DNA of 64,000 nt, taken from NCBI GenBank assembly GCA_018389105.1, contig JACATO010001456.1, positions 124,001 to 188,000 of the forward strand, given 5' to 3'. How positions within the stretch are numbered: the stretch's first letter is position 1; each line of letters begins with the position of its first letter. This DNA is from Nautilus pompilius (Eukaryota > Mollusca > Cephalopoda > Nautilida > Nautilidae). The notes beneath the pieces were generated by a model that did no database searches, was not told where the DNA came from, and was given only the letters and a program-made list of their open reading frames with translations. This document shows, piece after piece, positions 26,036-37,456 of this stretch. Both the position numbers and the translations under genes were made by a program.

Positions 26036-26984
26036 ATGGGGAAGACTGCTGACTTGACATTTGTCCAGAAGACACTCATTGACACCCTCCACAAGGAGGG
26101 TAAGCCACAGAAGGTCATTGCTGGAAGGGAAAAGTGTGGTAGGAAAAGGTGCACAAGCAAGAGGGATGACCGCAGCCTTGAGAGGATTGTCAAGCAAAGC
26201 CGATTCAAGAACTTGGGGCAGCTTCACAAGGAGTGGACTGAGGCTGGAGTCAGTGCATCAAGAGCCACCATGCACAGACGTGTCCAGGAAATGGGATACA
26301 AGTGTTTCATTCCTAGTGTCAAGCCACTCCTGAACCAGATACAAGGTCAGAAGCATCTTACCTGGGCTAAGGAGAAAAAGAACTGGGTTGCGTTGGTCCA
26401 AAGTTCTCTCAACTCTCTTTTTCAGATGAAAGTAAATTTTGCATTTCTTTTGGAAATCAAGGTCCCACAGTCTGGAGGAAGAGTGGAGAGGCACAGAATC
26501 CAAGTTGCTTGAAGTCCAGTGTGATGTTTCCACAGTCAGTGATGATTTAGGGTGCTATGTCATCTGCTGCTGTTGGTCCAGTGTTTTATCAAGTCCAAAT
26601 TCAACGCAGCTGTCTACCAGGAGATTTTAGAGCACTTCATGCTTCCGTCTGCTGACAAACTTTATGGAGATGCTTATTTCCTTTTCCAGCAGGACTTGGC
26701 ACCTGTCCACAGTGCCAAAACTACTAGTAACTGGTTTGCTGACCATGGTATTACTGTGCTTGATTGGCCAGCCAACTCGCCTGACCTGAGCCCAATAGAG
26801 AATCTATGGGGTATTGTCAAGAGGAAGATGAGACATCAGACCCAACAATACAGACGAGCTGAAGGCCGCTATCAAAGCAACCTGGGCTTCCCTAACACCT
26901 CAGCAGTGCCACAGGTTCATCGCCTCCATGCTATGCCGCATTGATGTAGTGATTCATGCAAAAGGAGCCCCGACCAAGTATTGA
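26036..26984 (+). pseudogene. Tc1 DD34E transposase, frameshifted
   Basis: This encoded the cut-and-paste transposase of the surrounding element. Start ATG 26036 gives MGKTADLTFVQKTLIDTL, the N-terminal helix-turn-helix region, then a GRKRCTSKRDD basic stretch and the second DNA-binding domain (KEWTEAGVSASRATMHRR). The catalytic core follows in other frames. The first Asp is in SFSDESKF (codon at 26425), the second in FQQDLAPVH, and the Glu in SPIENLWG; exactly 34 residues separate the last two, so it is DD34E. Damage: frame changes near 26410, near 26580 and near 26835, and a TAG at 26548-26550 in place of the usual Trp of the MIWGAMS block. The stretch after KEGKPQKVIAG also seems about 25 residues shorter than in relatives I recall. 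The original stop is TGA 26982-26984. Not functional. Confidence 0.92.
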
Positions 26985-27059
26985 GTGCATAAATGAACAT
27001 ACTTTTCAGAAGTTCGACATTTCTATATTATAAATCCTTTTTTTAATTGATCTTATGAA

Positions 27060-27262
27060 ATATTCTAATATTTTGAGATAGTGGATTTCTGATTTTCATG
27101 AGCTCTAAGCTGTAATCATCAAAATTAAAACAAAAAAAAAAGGCTTGCAATATTTCACTTTGTGTAATGAATCTAGAATATATATGAAAGTTTCACTGTT
27201 TGAATTAAATTACGGAAAAAATTAACTCTTCCACGATATTCCAATTTTTTTAGATGCACCTG
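27060..27262 (-). repeat. Right terminal inverted repeat of the Tc1 element
   Basis: Reads on the minus strand as the counterpart of 25750-25950 and ends at GCACCTG next to the TA at 27263-27264. Confidence 0.85.
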
Positions 27263-27549
27263 TATAGTAGGGTACGGAGCTAAAATGCCACGTCACACGG
27301 TATTTGCATTTTTAAATTATATTTTTTGAGAAAAAGAGCTATTGATAACACCACAATACTATTCCCATCGTATCAGTGACGAAGAAATTTCATTATAGCT
27401 TTTAAAATTTATATAAGAATGAATATGTATATTTTAAGAAAAGGCAGGCAGCCAGGATGGTTGTGTAAGGACCCAAGATAAAAAAAAAGGCTACTAATCC
27501 GATCAGCAAGATCAATATTACCTTCTTCGAACTCGCATACCGATCGGCG

Positions 27550-27690
27550 TATATGGGGAGTCTACCAGAAAATCCCCACCTGGCGGCCGGCTAGCGAAGT
27601 AATCGCGCGAGAGAAGTACACCAAACCGAGACTGGCTCGACTGGGATTCGAACGTGGAGTCTACCACAGGACCACCCTGGCAGCTATACT
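27550..27690 (-). repeat. Possible tRNA-derived SINE (minus strand)
   Basis: On the minus strand a perfect polymerase III B-box, GTTCGAATCCC (27653-27643), follows about 30 bp after an A-box-like stretch in GCTGCCAGGGTGGTCCTGTGGTAGAC (about 27684-27659). The body after the B-box is GC-rich compared with its surroundings. It cannot be folded as a full tRNA (no acceptor stem closes), so a tRNA-related SINE head is likelier than a tRNA gene. Tail and target duplication were not identified. Confidence 0.45.
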
Positions 27691-29985
27691 GGGCTCGTTA
27701 ACAATTCTCTTACCAAGAAAATATTTTCTGATATCTGATGGTGCAAAAATCTCAACTAATTTGCATTTCTGAGTCCTGGAATTAGTAAGTGTATACAGCA
27801 AAAGATATTCCCCCGCCATTTACTTGCTGAAAACCTTAAAAAAATTTTTAAAATTTCTATTCAGCTTAATCCAAATGCTGAAGACCGGGAAACATTCTAA
27901 TAAGTCTTGATAAATTGATATCTTCTCTCAAATAAGAATTCCCCGCTGGCACTCACGATGGGGATAAATTAAGTAAATTAAGGGTAACGCAACCAAAACC
28001 ACTGATTAATATTCGCTTAAATACTACTAAAATTTCATTTGTTTTGTTTGCAAATGAAATTTCAAAACTTCTCACCTTTGACATTGTGATTAGATCCCCC
28101 CACGTGATATCACAACGATGCTCCATTTAACATTACAAGTTATTGTCTGTAGTCTTTCATGTGAATATTTATTTAAAGTTTCATTAAAGTCCAATTATGT
28201 AAGATTTAACCTATTTTCTTCATCGACTAAATTTAGTCGCGAGGATTTTTTTAAAAATTGAACTCGTGCTGGAAATCTCTTGAAATGTTATTTAGACGAA
28301 GGACTCTAAAACCCTACATACCAATAACTCGCCTATAATTAACAGGACCCAATTTTATCTTCCTTCTAAATGCATTTAGCATTTAGTTTTCCATTCAGTG
28401 GAAGGAAAACCTGTCTCTGATGATGAATTAAACAGAATAGCTAAAAGTTTACACATTAATTGCCCATCTTCTTGTGGAATTCTTGGGAAACTATTTTTCG
28501 AATTTTTTCAGCCTTTCCAGATGAGAGTAACTGAGATTTATTCCAATTAATATTTTCTGTCAACGACTAATCTATTATTGTTCTTCTGTACTAATTCGCT
28601 TTACTACCACTCCACTAAATTTGTCTTCTAAACATACCAGGAAATAAGTATTCGCAAATTCTTCTTTCTTTGTATTACAGCTGTGTTTTCTTTCGATTTT
28701 TTGTGTCTTTCTTCACTCAATAACTCTAACAAAATATCATAATCTTGAAGAACAGCACCTTTCGCCATCTCCTGTCATATGCTACACAGATTAACAACAT
28801 CTATTTTAAACGTAAACTTCCTTTGGCTACTCGTAAACCATTCAGAATTATTGCTTAGAGAGAAACAAATTTATTATTATTATTATTTCAATTTAGTTTG
28901 CTCAACTTTTGATGAGGAAGCTAATGTCAAAAATGGACACTGTCGACAAATAGACGAGAATAAACTAATCCGATAGATGGCGACACTGAAAATAAACTGC
29001 CATCCGTGGTGTGTGTTGTTTGTTCAAGATCTATCGCTCAAAAGTTATCTTTAAACAGAATACTGACGACAAAACAAGCTTGAGCAGTGTCATGGTATGC
29101 GTCGGTCAAGAGTTAGCCCCGTTCATGTATTCGAGCAAATCCTACTACTGCGGAAATATCTATTTTCAGACATAAGAGGAGACTCCAGCCGACAGAGGTA
29201 CAGGAAAGCAGCAATAACAACGGTAGGCAGGTGCGCCGAGCAGAGAGCCGGTGTCAACCTCCATTCGAACTCCAGCTAGTAATCTACCACCGGACCCACT
29301 GGTCGTCCGAAGGATAACATTCAAAAGTAAACATTCACGACGCAGTTTGGCTCAGCAAACACGGTAAATACCGTTTCAAGCCGGGCCCTTGGACACGAAC
29401 AAAGATGCTGGTTTCGCAAATAAACTCTGACGTGACTCACCGCAGTAAATACTTTAAACTGTTTGAAAGAAAAACACTTAAGGGAAAGTACCAAAACATA
29501 TATAATTTTACATTGGTAAAAGGTCAAATAATCAAGAAGTACAGACAAGTAAAGGATAAAAAAGTGAAGTAGCTGTGAAGAAAAGAAACAAAAGTACAGT
29601 CTAGAGAAAGAGATTTGCAGCTAACCCTAACCACGGTCATCAAGGTCGACATCGACATATCGGGAAATACATCCCCCCCGACCTCCTGTCGGCTGAGCTG
29701 GCAGGTAATTCGGTCCAAGTTATAAACAGTTGACCTTGATCTTTTTTTCTTTTTTTCCCATTACATACAAAGCTGCTATTGGCCCAAACAACCTACTATA
29801 GTGTGACAGCAGCACACCATCGGCGGTATGTATATGACAGAGGTGTTAAAGATGACAAAATTTTTTTTCCTATGATATTTTTGCGTAAAAAAATATCACC
29901 TGTATCACTAGTTCTGCTTAATTTACTTCGGCTATTATATGATGTCAAGAGCCATTGTTGCTTATACAAGCCGACAAAAATAAGA
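27691..29985. other. No supported gene; AT-rich
   Basis: AT-rich with short ORFs and a small ATT run near 28873-28888. No domains recognised on either strand. Confidence 0.4.
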
Positions 29986-29987
29986 GG

Positions 29988-30273
29988 GTCTCTCTCTCTC
30001 TCTCTCTATCTCTCTGTATCTTTCTCTCTCTATCTCTCTGTATCTTTCTCTCTCCTCTCTCTATCTCTCTGTATCTTTCTCTCTCTCTGTATCTCTCTGT
30101 ATCTCTCTCTCTCTCTATCTCTCTGTATCTTTCTCCTCTATCTCTCTGTATCTCTCTATCTCTCTGTATCTTTCTCTCTCGTCTCTATCTCTCTGTATCT
30201 CTCTCTCTCTATATCTATCTCTCTCTCTCTATCTTTCTGTATCTGTCTCTATCTCTATCTCTCTGTATCTCTT

Positions 30274-30308
<35 letters not shown>

Positions 30309-30328
30309 CTATCTCTCTCTCTCTGTGT
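29988..30328. repeat. CT-rich compound minisatellite (CTCTCTATCTCTCTGTATCTTT type)
   Basis: About 340 bp of CT dinucleotides with regularly recurring TATCTCTCTGTATCTTTCTC insertions, in roughly ten irregular units of 20-35 bp. It produces long Ser/Leu-rich frames on the plus strand (29779-30351 and 29955-30824) that are not genes. Confidence 0.93.
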
Positions 30329-30436
30329 TAAAGCACACGGTAGTTTTTTAGAGTTTGGTTCGATCGAATATATATATATATATAGAAGTTGTAGTTTTTC
30401 ATCTGTAAAATATTTTAAATGTTTATTATTTTCTAA

Positions 30437-30438
30437 TC

Positions 30439-30528
<90 letters not shown>
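30437..30528. repeat. (ATA)n microsatellite
   Basis: About 91 bp of perfect ATA triplets, giving poly-Asn or poly-Ile frames. Confidence 0.97.
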
Positions 30529-30531
<3 letters not shown>

Positions 30532-32157
30532 TGTCTCAGTCCTGTCTGAGAAGTCTCTTTACACAAAACAGGTCTGACCTGGTCTGGTGTTTTAATTTTC
30601 TCTCTCAAAAACTCGCTTTACCTTTGCCTCTCCCTAAAAACTCGTCTTCAACCCGACTCGAAGAAGATAACTATAACAAATCAGTAAATCAAATATCCTT
30701 TCACGGAAGGACGGTAATCACAAACAAACAATATATCCGTGTGTTTATTTATCTAAAATCTAAAGTTTCCCCAACTCGTCACCGGTTTTCCTTTCTACAA
30801 TCAAAAATAGTTTTTAAAAAATAAAGTTAAATCAGACGTTATATCGCCAGATATCTAATAATTACTACATTCATACAAATTACAATAGCTTTAAAGAAAA
30901 GTGGGAAATCGGTGGTGATCGGCGTTGCATCTGTATTGAAATGTTCCTAATTGATTTGTAAGATCGATATTTGGGGGGTCAAGAGGTCACCCAGTCAGCT
31001 CAGCATCTCTTTTCTTGTTTAAAAACGCAAAGTAAAGGCTAACGTTGGCTTAAAACGACATGGCTACGATGTTACTGCTGACACCTCTAGGGATACACAC
31101 CAACCGTATATCCGTCTACACTGAGTTTAATCCAAAGCGGACACGGGTAAAAGCGGATCTATTGGACAAACGACGCATTTTTTCGGTGCCGTAAACTTTT
31201 TAGGTTAACCATTTCGCTACACAGGCGACGGAACCCTAACCCCTGACTAAGCAGATGGCGCACACTTTTGTTTAGATGGTATGATTTATAGTTTTTGTTT
31301 GTTTGTTTTTTTAGAATTACGTAAGACGTTTCCCGTTATCTGATATAAACCTAGCTGCCGCAGTTCCATGCTTGTAGTTACATATAGGACAACTCTGCCA
31401 GCTTATATTCAGACAGCAGTCTGTAGAATCAAGAGTTACCTGATCTTTAAAAGGGGGGGGGTTATGAAACTGGTCAGCTGTTAACTTTGATTTCGCCAAG
31501 AGATAAATATATTGCCATTTACGAATACTATAAAGTATATATACATAATGACAAAACTGTAACATTTATATGTATTTTCTGACGTATGAAAATCAAATAA
31601 TGTAGTTACGTCATCACAGAACAGTGAAGCCACCATACAGATTAGCTCAATACTAAAGGAAAGACTCGCTGAGATAAAAGACAAAGGTAAATTTGTAATG
31701 GTTAATCATCGTAGTAATCAAAGTTTCTGATCATTCGTTGGAGGTTAGCAAACAGCCACAACAAAAGATAATCGATTGATGTCAATGCTTTGGATATCAC
31801 AAACACCCGTCCCCCACCACCATCTATTCATAAAATGCTGTAGAGTCAGTTCGGATTGGTCACCATTCTGAAGATGAGGATCAGATTAGGTTTTCATTTC
31901 TTTGGGTAAAAGAACTTTTTTTTTTGGAATATCAACAAATTCTTCTTTCGTACTCACAAAAATTTCATTAAGAAAAGAAATTTTTGATAGCCAAAAGTAA
32001 AACAAATGGTCATTTCGGATGACATTATGACATCTTTAAGTATCGTTCACTTCGACTGCCTGCGTCTACAAAACAGAAGGGGGGGTAATCAGGTGTAATG
32101 AATAAATAGTTAACTGCCCCCGGATTCTGTTAGCATCGGGGCAAGTTACAGACGCGC
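30529..32157. other. Region downstream of the GPCR gene; no separate gene seen
   Basis: This lies 3' of the receptor stop codon on the minus strand and probably includes its 3'UTR. I see no clear minus-strand AATAAA in the first several hundred bases; a TTTATT on the plus strand near 30748 is a distant candidate. ORFs here are short and unrecognised. Confidence 0.35.
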
Positions 32158-35100
32158 TCAGAAGGAACTCGACGTAACGTTGGAGGCGCTATTTTCGTCC
32201 GAATGAAGTTTTCGAGGAGAAGAGACGCCCATGGGAATGGATATGCGATATCTACGTTCGCTTTCAACGTGCGTGGTGGTGGTTTGCGTCCAAGATCGGT
32301 TAAAGCTGCGCTTTTGCTGGCGACACCATACCTTTCCGCTGAAGGACAGGTAGATCCATGGATTAGTGCAGCTATTCAGATTGGCCAGCAGCGCAACCAC
32401 AACGAAAAAAGCCTCTGCAAGACAGACAAAAGAAAGAAAGCATGGATTAAGACGACGGCACAAATAAACGGAAAACATTATTCACCTGCTGTTAAAGCCA
32501 CAGCTCACTAGTTCGTTGTTAATGCCTGCAGCGAGGGGAAATTAGCTTTAATCTAGTCACAAGCAAAGATCAGATGTTCCAACTATTCTGATATATTATA
32601 AAATACGGAAATCTCGTGGAACGTTCGCAAATTACATCGTTAATGGGTAAAGAGTCAACTCTCTCTCTCTCTCTCTCTCTCTGGTGTTGAGGTCATATCT
32701 CTCTCTCTCTCTGTCTAGTACTGACGTCATCTCTCTCTCTCTCTAGTAGTGAGGTCATTTCTCTCTCTCTCTCTCTAGTACTGACGTCATCTCTCTCTCT
32801 CTCTCTAGTACTGAGGTCATATCTCGCTCTCTGTACTGACGTCATCTCTCTCTCTCTCTAGTACTGACGTCATCTCTCTCTCTCTAGTACTGACGTCATC
32901 CCTCTCTCTAGTACTGACGGAATACCAGGCTCGATGACTCTAACTGGCCGGCCGCTGTACCCGGATCCGCCGATCCTCGAAAGGCTAACAGACAAACAAG
33001 CACACGCAGGAGTGATTAAAGCATCGTTTGCTTTTGTCTAGTTTTCATAACGAGTGGGTGGCCGACCAGCGACACCGGAGAACGAAATCAGTCCACCGCG
33101 CTTTAAAAACACTTTACTGTGTGTGAAACGCACGAGCGCGCGCACACAAAGGACGGTGTTTGACACCCATTCTTCGGCCCTGGTCGTCGCCTTTCTCAAG
33201 TCAAAGGTAGCCCATCCCGCAAGATGGATAATTTCCGCTTAGTCAAGAAAGACAAGCAAAAAGAAAAATGAATGTACCATGGAGGGCGGTGTTACAGTCA
33301 TCTAGGCTAATGAGCTTCTGCTTTGTGTCGTGAACCCCAAGAGGGCTGCGAGGATGTAAACCGGTCAGGGTTCAGATATCCATGATTGTAAAATAGTCCG
33401 GGTGTTTCCACGCGCATACTTTCCTTTGTCGTTATCGTGACTGACTGCCGTTCACGACAGAACCGCAGGGCGTGCAAACTACTGGATCGTTAAAACCCAG
33501 CAACGTGTTTTTCTCCCCATCTTCCCCCCTCCTCCTAGATGTCGACGTTTCAAATCCTACGGTTCTTCACGTATCCAACCGTCGACGAAAGTACCAAGGG
33601 CTACATTCGGCAAAAACAGAAGAGCTGCCGGCCCGGTGGGTCTGTTCTCGACCTACGCACGGATGATCGTATTATCAAGAGAAGTGGAACTCGTCATTAA
33701 CCCGGAATTTTCTGAAAATTATTTTAAAAACGTGAGGGCATTATTGTTAGAAGAAACTCGTATATCGCTAGCAGCTGCCTACAAAATTGTCGACTCATCA
33801 ATACAACCTTTCAGGGGGAATATCCTGATTAAAAGCGTTTAGCGTGATAAATTCCGAACAGGAGCTTAATGCGACACATTTCTACGCATGCATATGTTTT
33901 ACAACAGCCAAAAGCTGATGGGCACCTGTAGCTGTACGCACTAATAATATACATGGCGAGCTTACAATTACACTGGCTTCCATTGCGCCTGTGCGATTAA
34001 CTTAATAAAAAGAAATGGCTGAATGTTTCTCGAAGAAATAACGTAACCAATCGCACCTGTCCCAGACGGGGCTGGTCTAAAGGATTAGAAGGCTGGGCTT
34101 ACGTGACGTTAACCGACTTTTGTAATTAACCCCGTACTGCCGGGCTGTTGGTAAGCATCAACGACAGGAGGAAAGGAAGTTTAAGGTCGCTTTCCTCTGA
34201 AAATTCTTAAAATAAATTAAATAGCGTGCTAGATTTCGTGAAACCAGCACATTTAAAGGCTGAAACTCGAGAAGCTCGGACAGTTTATTTTCAGCGACTG
34301 GAATGGCTACAACTCTCCAGCTTGGAGTTTCAAGTTTTATTTGTTGCGAAGCTTTGTTTACTCACCTTCGGTGGGTGCGTTCGTACTGTAGACGCTCCAC
34401 ATCTGGGATACGAAGAACGGCGCGAAGCAGACCAGGTAGCAGATGACGACAGCCAATGTCAACTTAATTGTTTTTACTTTCGATTTGGAAACTCGTCGGA
34501 TGTAATACTGGGGACTCCTGGTCAGTCCCCTTTCGGCGTTACAATGAGAGACCTTTCCTTGATTCTCGTCTCGTCTGGACGGGATTTGATATGTTGTCTT
34601 TCGTGATCGGTTGCCGATCGTTCTCAACATGGAATTTTCCCTAGAAGTCATGCTGACCCATACCGCGTAGCAGATCTTGCCGTATAAAAGAATAAGAAGG
34701 AGAAGAGGTATCAGGTAGACAGCCATAAACACCCAAGTCATGTACCCTTTAGCAATCTCACGTTCCAAAGTACTTTTGCAAATGGACTTCCCATTATTTT
34801 GAGGAACAAGCTTGAAAATAATCCATGCCGGGATGGAGAAGACAAATGCCAACAGCCAGGCTATGCCGGTCATAATGTGCACGACCTTGTTGGTCATCTT
34901 CTGGCTCTTCAACGGCAAGCAGATGGAAATGTAGCGGTCCACAGCTGTCACGATCAGCACGTACGACGAAGCGTAGAGTACGACAATCTGCATGTAAAAG
35001 ACCAGCTTGCACATGAAGTCGTTCGAGTAGAAGTAGAATGTCACATCCTTGATCAGCTGCGGCAGGATGTTGAAGATGCCAACCGACAGGTCAGTCAGCG

Positions 35101-35332
35101 ACAGGTACACGATCAGCAGCTGCATCCTGTTCAGTTTCGTTTTCTTCATCTTCAGCACGATCAGCACAACGGAGTTGCCCAAGATGGCAAGGCAGAAGAT
35201 GAGAGCCAGAACGGCGATTTCTATTTTAGCCAACTCTTCGTTGCGTCCCCGTTCTCCCCCTCCGGTGTCGTTCGCCGGGTCTTCTGTTGACAGCTCTCCG
35301 TAACCGACGGTCAGACTCCCATTGTCTTCCAT
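32158..35332 (-). CDS. Oxytocin/vasopressin-type GPCR (cephalotocin/octopressin receptor-like), two coding exons
   Basis: Seven-transmembrane receptor for a neurohypophysial-type peptide, probably Gq-coupled (family knowledge). Coding exons are 35332-34366 and 32414-32158. The donor GAAG/GTGAGT and acceptor TTGCAG/AGG are consensus, phase 1, and the product is 407 residues. The N-terminus has two N-glycosylation sites (N4, N21). TM1 is about 38-60 with GN; TM2 carries D81; Cys108 and Cys185 form the usual TM3-ECL2 pair; DRY is at 132-134; TM6 is about 290-311, with CFAPFFVSQMWSVY at 302-315. Exon 2 supplies TM7, with NPWIY at 340-344 and Cys353 as a possible palmitoylation site. The TM6 QMWSVY block and NSCTNPWIY are diagnostic of the family. 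The intron between TM6 and TM7 is at the position known in vertebrate AVPR/OXTR genes. No lesions are visible, so the gene looks functional. Which cephalopod paralogue it is cannot be decided by eye. Confidence 0.93.
32659..32919. repeat. Intronic (CT)n minisatellite with CRE palindromes
   Basis: Nine copies of AGTACTGACGTCAT or close variants begin at about 32683, 32717, 32745, 32777, 32807, 32832, 32860, 32886 and 32910, separated by (CT)n, with periods of 24-34 bp. Five copies contain a perfect CRE, TGACGTCA (32722-32729, 32782-32789, 32837-32844, 32865-32872, 32891-32898). Three have TGAGGTCA and the last has TGACGGAA. The array lies inside the 1951-bp coding intron of the receptor gene. 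Binding of CREB/ATF proteins is possible but is only an inference from the motif. Confidence 0.92.
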
Positions 35333-35398
35333 GCTCGCTGCAGTTTGCCGTAGACCCTTCTGATGTCACTTCCGATAATTTCCAGTCTACTGCTTCAC
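35333..35398 (-). other. 5'UTR part of the receptor's start exon, with splice acceptor
   Basis: On the minus strand TTTTATTGTAG/GTGAAG ends at 35399, a good polypyrimidine-AG acceptor 66 nt before the ATG at 35332. The leader contains an in-frame TAG (GTGAAGCAGTAG), so translation cannot begin further upstream in this exon. At least one noncoding first exon is therefore expected at higher coordinates; I could not place it. Confidence 0.6.
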
Positions 35399-35402
35399 CT
35401 AC

Positions 35403-37456
35403 AATAAAACAACAAGAAGAAAAAAAACTTAATATTTTTATTATTTTTTTAATTATTTTGATATTCTTAATTCAAGAGACAACAGAGGCATCTTAGTCTT
35501 TGTTGTTCTATTAACGGTTCAAAACCTCTGTTTCCAATGTTCTCCTGTCTATCAGTAAACAGCTGCAGCAAGTAGAATCCGCAGCATCAGATAAACTGAG
35601 ATTAGTAGCTACGGGGTCTGCAGAAAGACAGAACAGAAGTTAATAAAAATCATGGAATTAAACTGGAAACCCCCCAAAAAAGAAAAAGGAAATGAAGAAA
35701 ACCAGAGCAACAGAAGATGCACGACAGAAGCGAAGATAGAAAGAGAGAACACAGCACAGGATGGTCCAAGATGAAATGGAAAACGATGATGGAGGCCTTA
35801 TGTTTCGCTTGGAATGAAGAAGAGGCAAAATAAGGAGAAGAATTTAATGCCACAATAATTTGAATTTCCCCAAAAACAGAAGTGCTCATCCATGATTTAC
35901 CTATCCAACAACGTCATCTTTATCAAGTCATACGCATAGGCAGGTAAAGTTATTTTTCTTGAAGATGCGAAGACGAAAGCACGTGGTTGCCGAGATATTC
36001 ACTGCGGATCTGATGGATGGTCAGCTAACCCGGGGCTAGTCAACTTAGACACAATATTGCCGCTGATGTTTTGCTTTGGGGTCGGTATTGTGCATAAGAT
36101 AATTCGCCTTTGTAAAGAAAAAGGTGATTACTTTATACCAAGGTCCTGGAAATTCTGCTATGCCAATGCAGATAAGATGGGAAAGATGGCTGCCAGCAGC
36201 AAATTGTACACTAGTACTCCGTATTCTTCGTAGAGAAGTCAGACGTTTTCCGTGAAACAGAGCTTGCCAGGGTTATGATCAGGTGTGCAAGTAGAACAGA
36301 TTCGGAGCAGACACGTGGGCGGAATTTAGTACAAGGATAAATGTTTAAATTTCACTAGTAACTTATCCACTCTTCAGAATACGTTTCTGTCGGCAATCAA
36401 TCAACCGACTCTCGACCAATCACCATATTTTGCAGGAAGATTCAGAAATACCCCTAGAACCGCTGCGGCTTGGAAGACGCCGAATGGTCTTCTGTTGCTT
36501 TTGTGACTACAATGAGCCATGCTACAAATTACATCGCTATGGAGAGATCTGATACTCGACAAGAAGGATAACGACGTGCAGAAAACCCTGAAGAAGCTAC
36601 CACTGATGATATAATAGATTCCGCGCTTATGCGTCTTTTGGAAAAGGGATGCTTCTACTGGATACTGGAAATGTTTTTTTTTTTTTTCGAACAGCAATTG
36701 TACATGTACACACGTTACGGAACAAATGAGATCTCAGCTTTAATGGCATCGCTCTACGGGAAGGGAACATCTTGTAAACAAGAAGCGAAACACCAGCCTA
36801 GGAGGGAAGGTTGCGTGTCTCCAGAAGCAATAACCGGCAGAAGTCATCCAAGTATACGCAGAATTTGGCTGCTCTACCAAACAGAATCTACTACAGCTCT
36901 ACTGATTAGATATGTGCGAAGACTAGGGTAAACCCAGAAACATTGGGCTCAGAAACAGAAAAGGGAATCAAGCTATTGGCGAGAAATCAAAGAATGGCAA
37001 TCAACGCCGTCCAAACTGCGGTCGCAACCAAGACTGCCAAGTGCGCTAATCTGTCGATTAATACTCGAAAATTAAAATAATCATTCCTTGCATATTGTAT
37101 CGAAACATTTAAAATGCCTGATCGAATTTTTTTCGCAATTATTAATAAATTTAATTATAAAGATCTAACTCAGCGCCCTAGCGAGTGAAGCAACTGTGCT
37201 CTAAAAACACTTCCCTTTATGTTAACATAAAGATCGATATTAGAAAACCGCTTACTAACCTTAACTATTGGCAAACAGCGACTGGCGATATGTGGCAGCC
37301 AGGGTATATTTTCGGGGGGAACCCAACCAACAGACAGATGTTTATTCAAAAATCCAGATTAAGACCAAAGAAGTACATACCTAGATTTCTAGATTCTTAA
37401 GAAATAAACTAGAGTATGCAAAGATTTATTTTACAACTGATTTACAACACAAATAG
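35403..37456. other. Upstream of the receptor gene; no supported gene
   Basis: Expected to hold the receptor's noncoding first exon and promoter, neither of which I can localise. Short unrecognised ORFs on both strands (36401-36697 minus; 36629-36931 plus). Confidence 0.35.

Larger units (their letters stand above)
25750..27262 (+). mobile_element. Tc1-type DNA transposon, complete ends, inactivated
   Basis: The element spans 1513 bp and is flanked by TA on both sides (25748-25749 and 27263-27264), the Tc1/mariner target duplication. Its ends are inverted repeats starting CAGGTGC, with near-identical continuation through ATATCGTGGAAGAGTT. The inverted repeats are long, about 200 bp: the segment at 25930-25947 (ATCTCAAAATATTAGAAT) is mirrored at 27062-27079. 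A transposase pseudogene fills the middle. Both ends and the target duplication survive, so it could in principle have been mobilised in trans. The two repeats have diverged by scattered substitutions and small indels, so the insertion is not very recent. Related Tc1 elements with CAGGTGCATCTC ends are, from memory, spread across fish and invertebrates. Confidence 0.93.

Noticed and set aside
29779-30824. Plus-strand ORFs of 190 and 289 codons rich in Ser, Leu and Asn
   Set aside because: They arise from the CT minisatellite and the ATA microsatellite; no nonrepetitive domain is present.
32203-32511. Plus-strand ORF of 102 codons opposite the receptor's second exon
   Set aside because: Antisense shadow of the TM7/C-tail exon; no motif of its own.
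34799-35303. Plus-strand ORFs opposite the receptor
   Set aside because: Antisense shadows of the GPCR coding exon.
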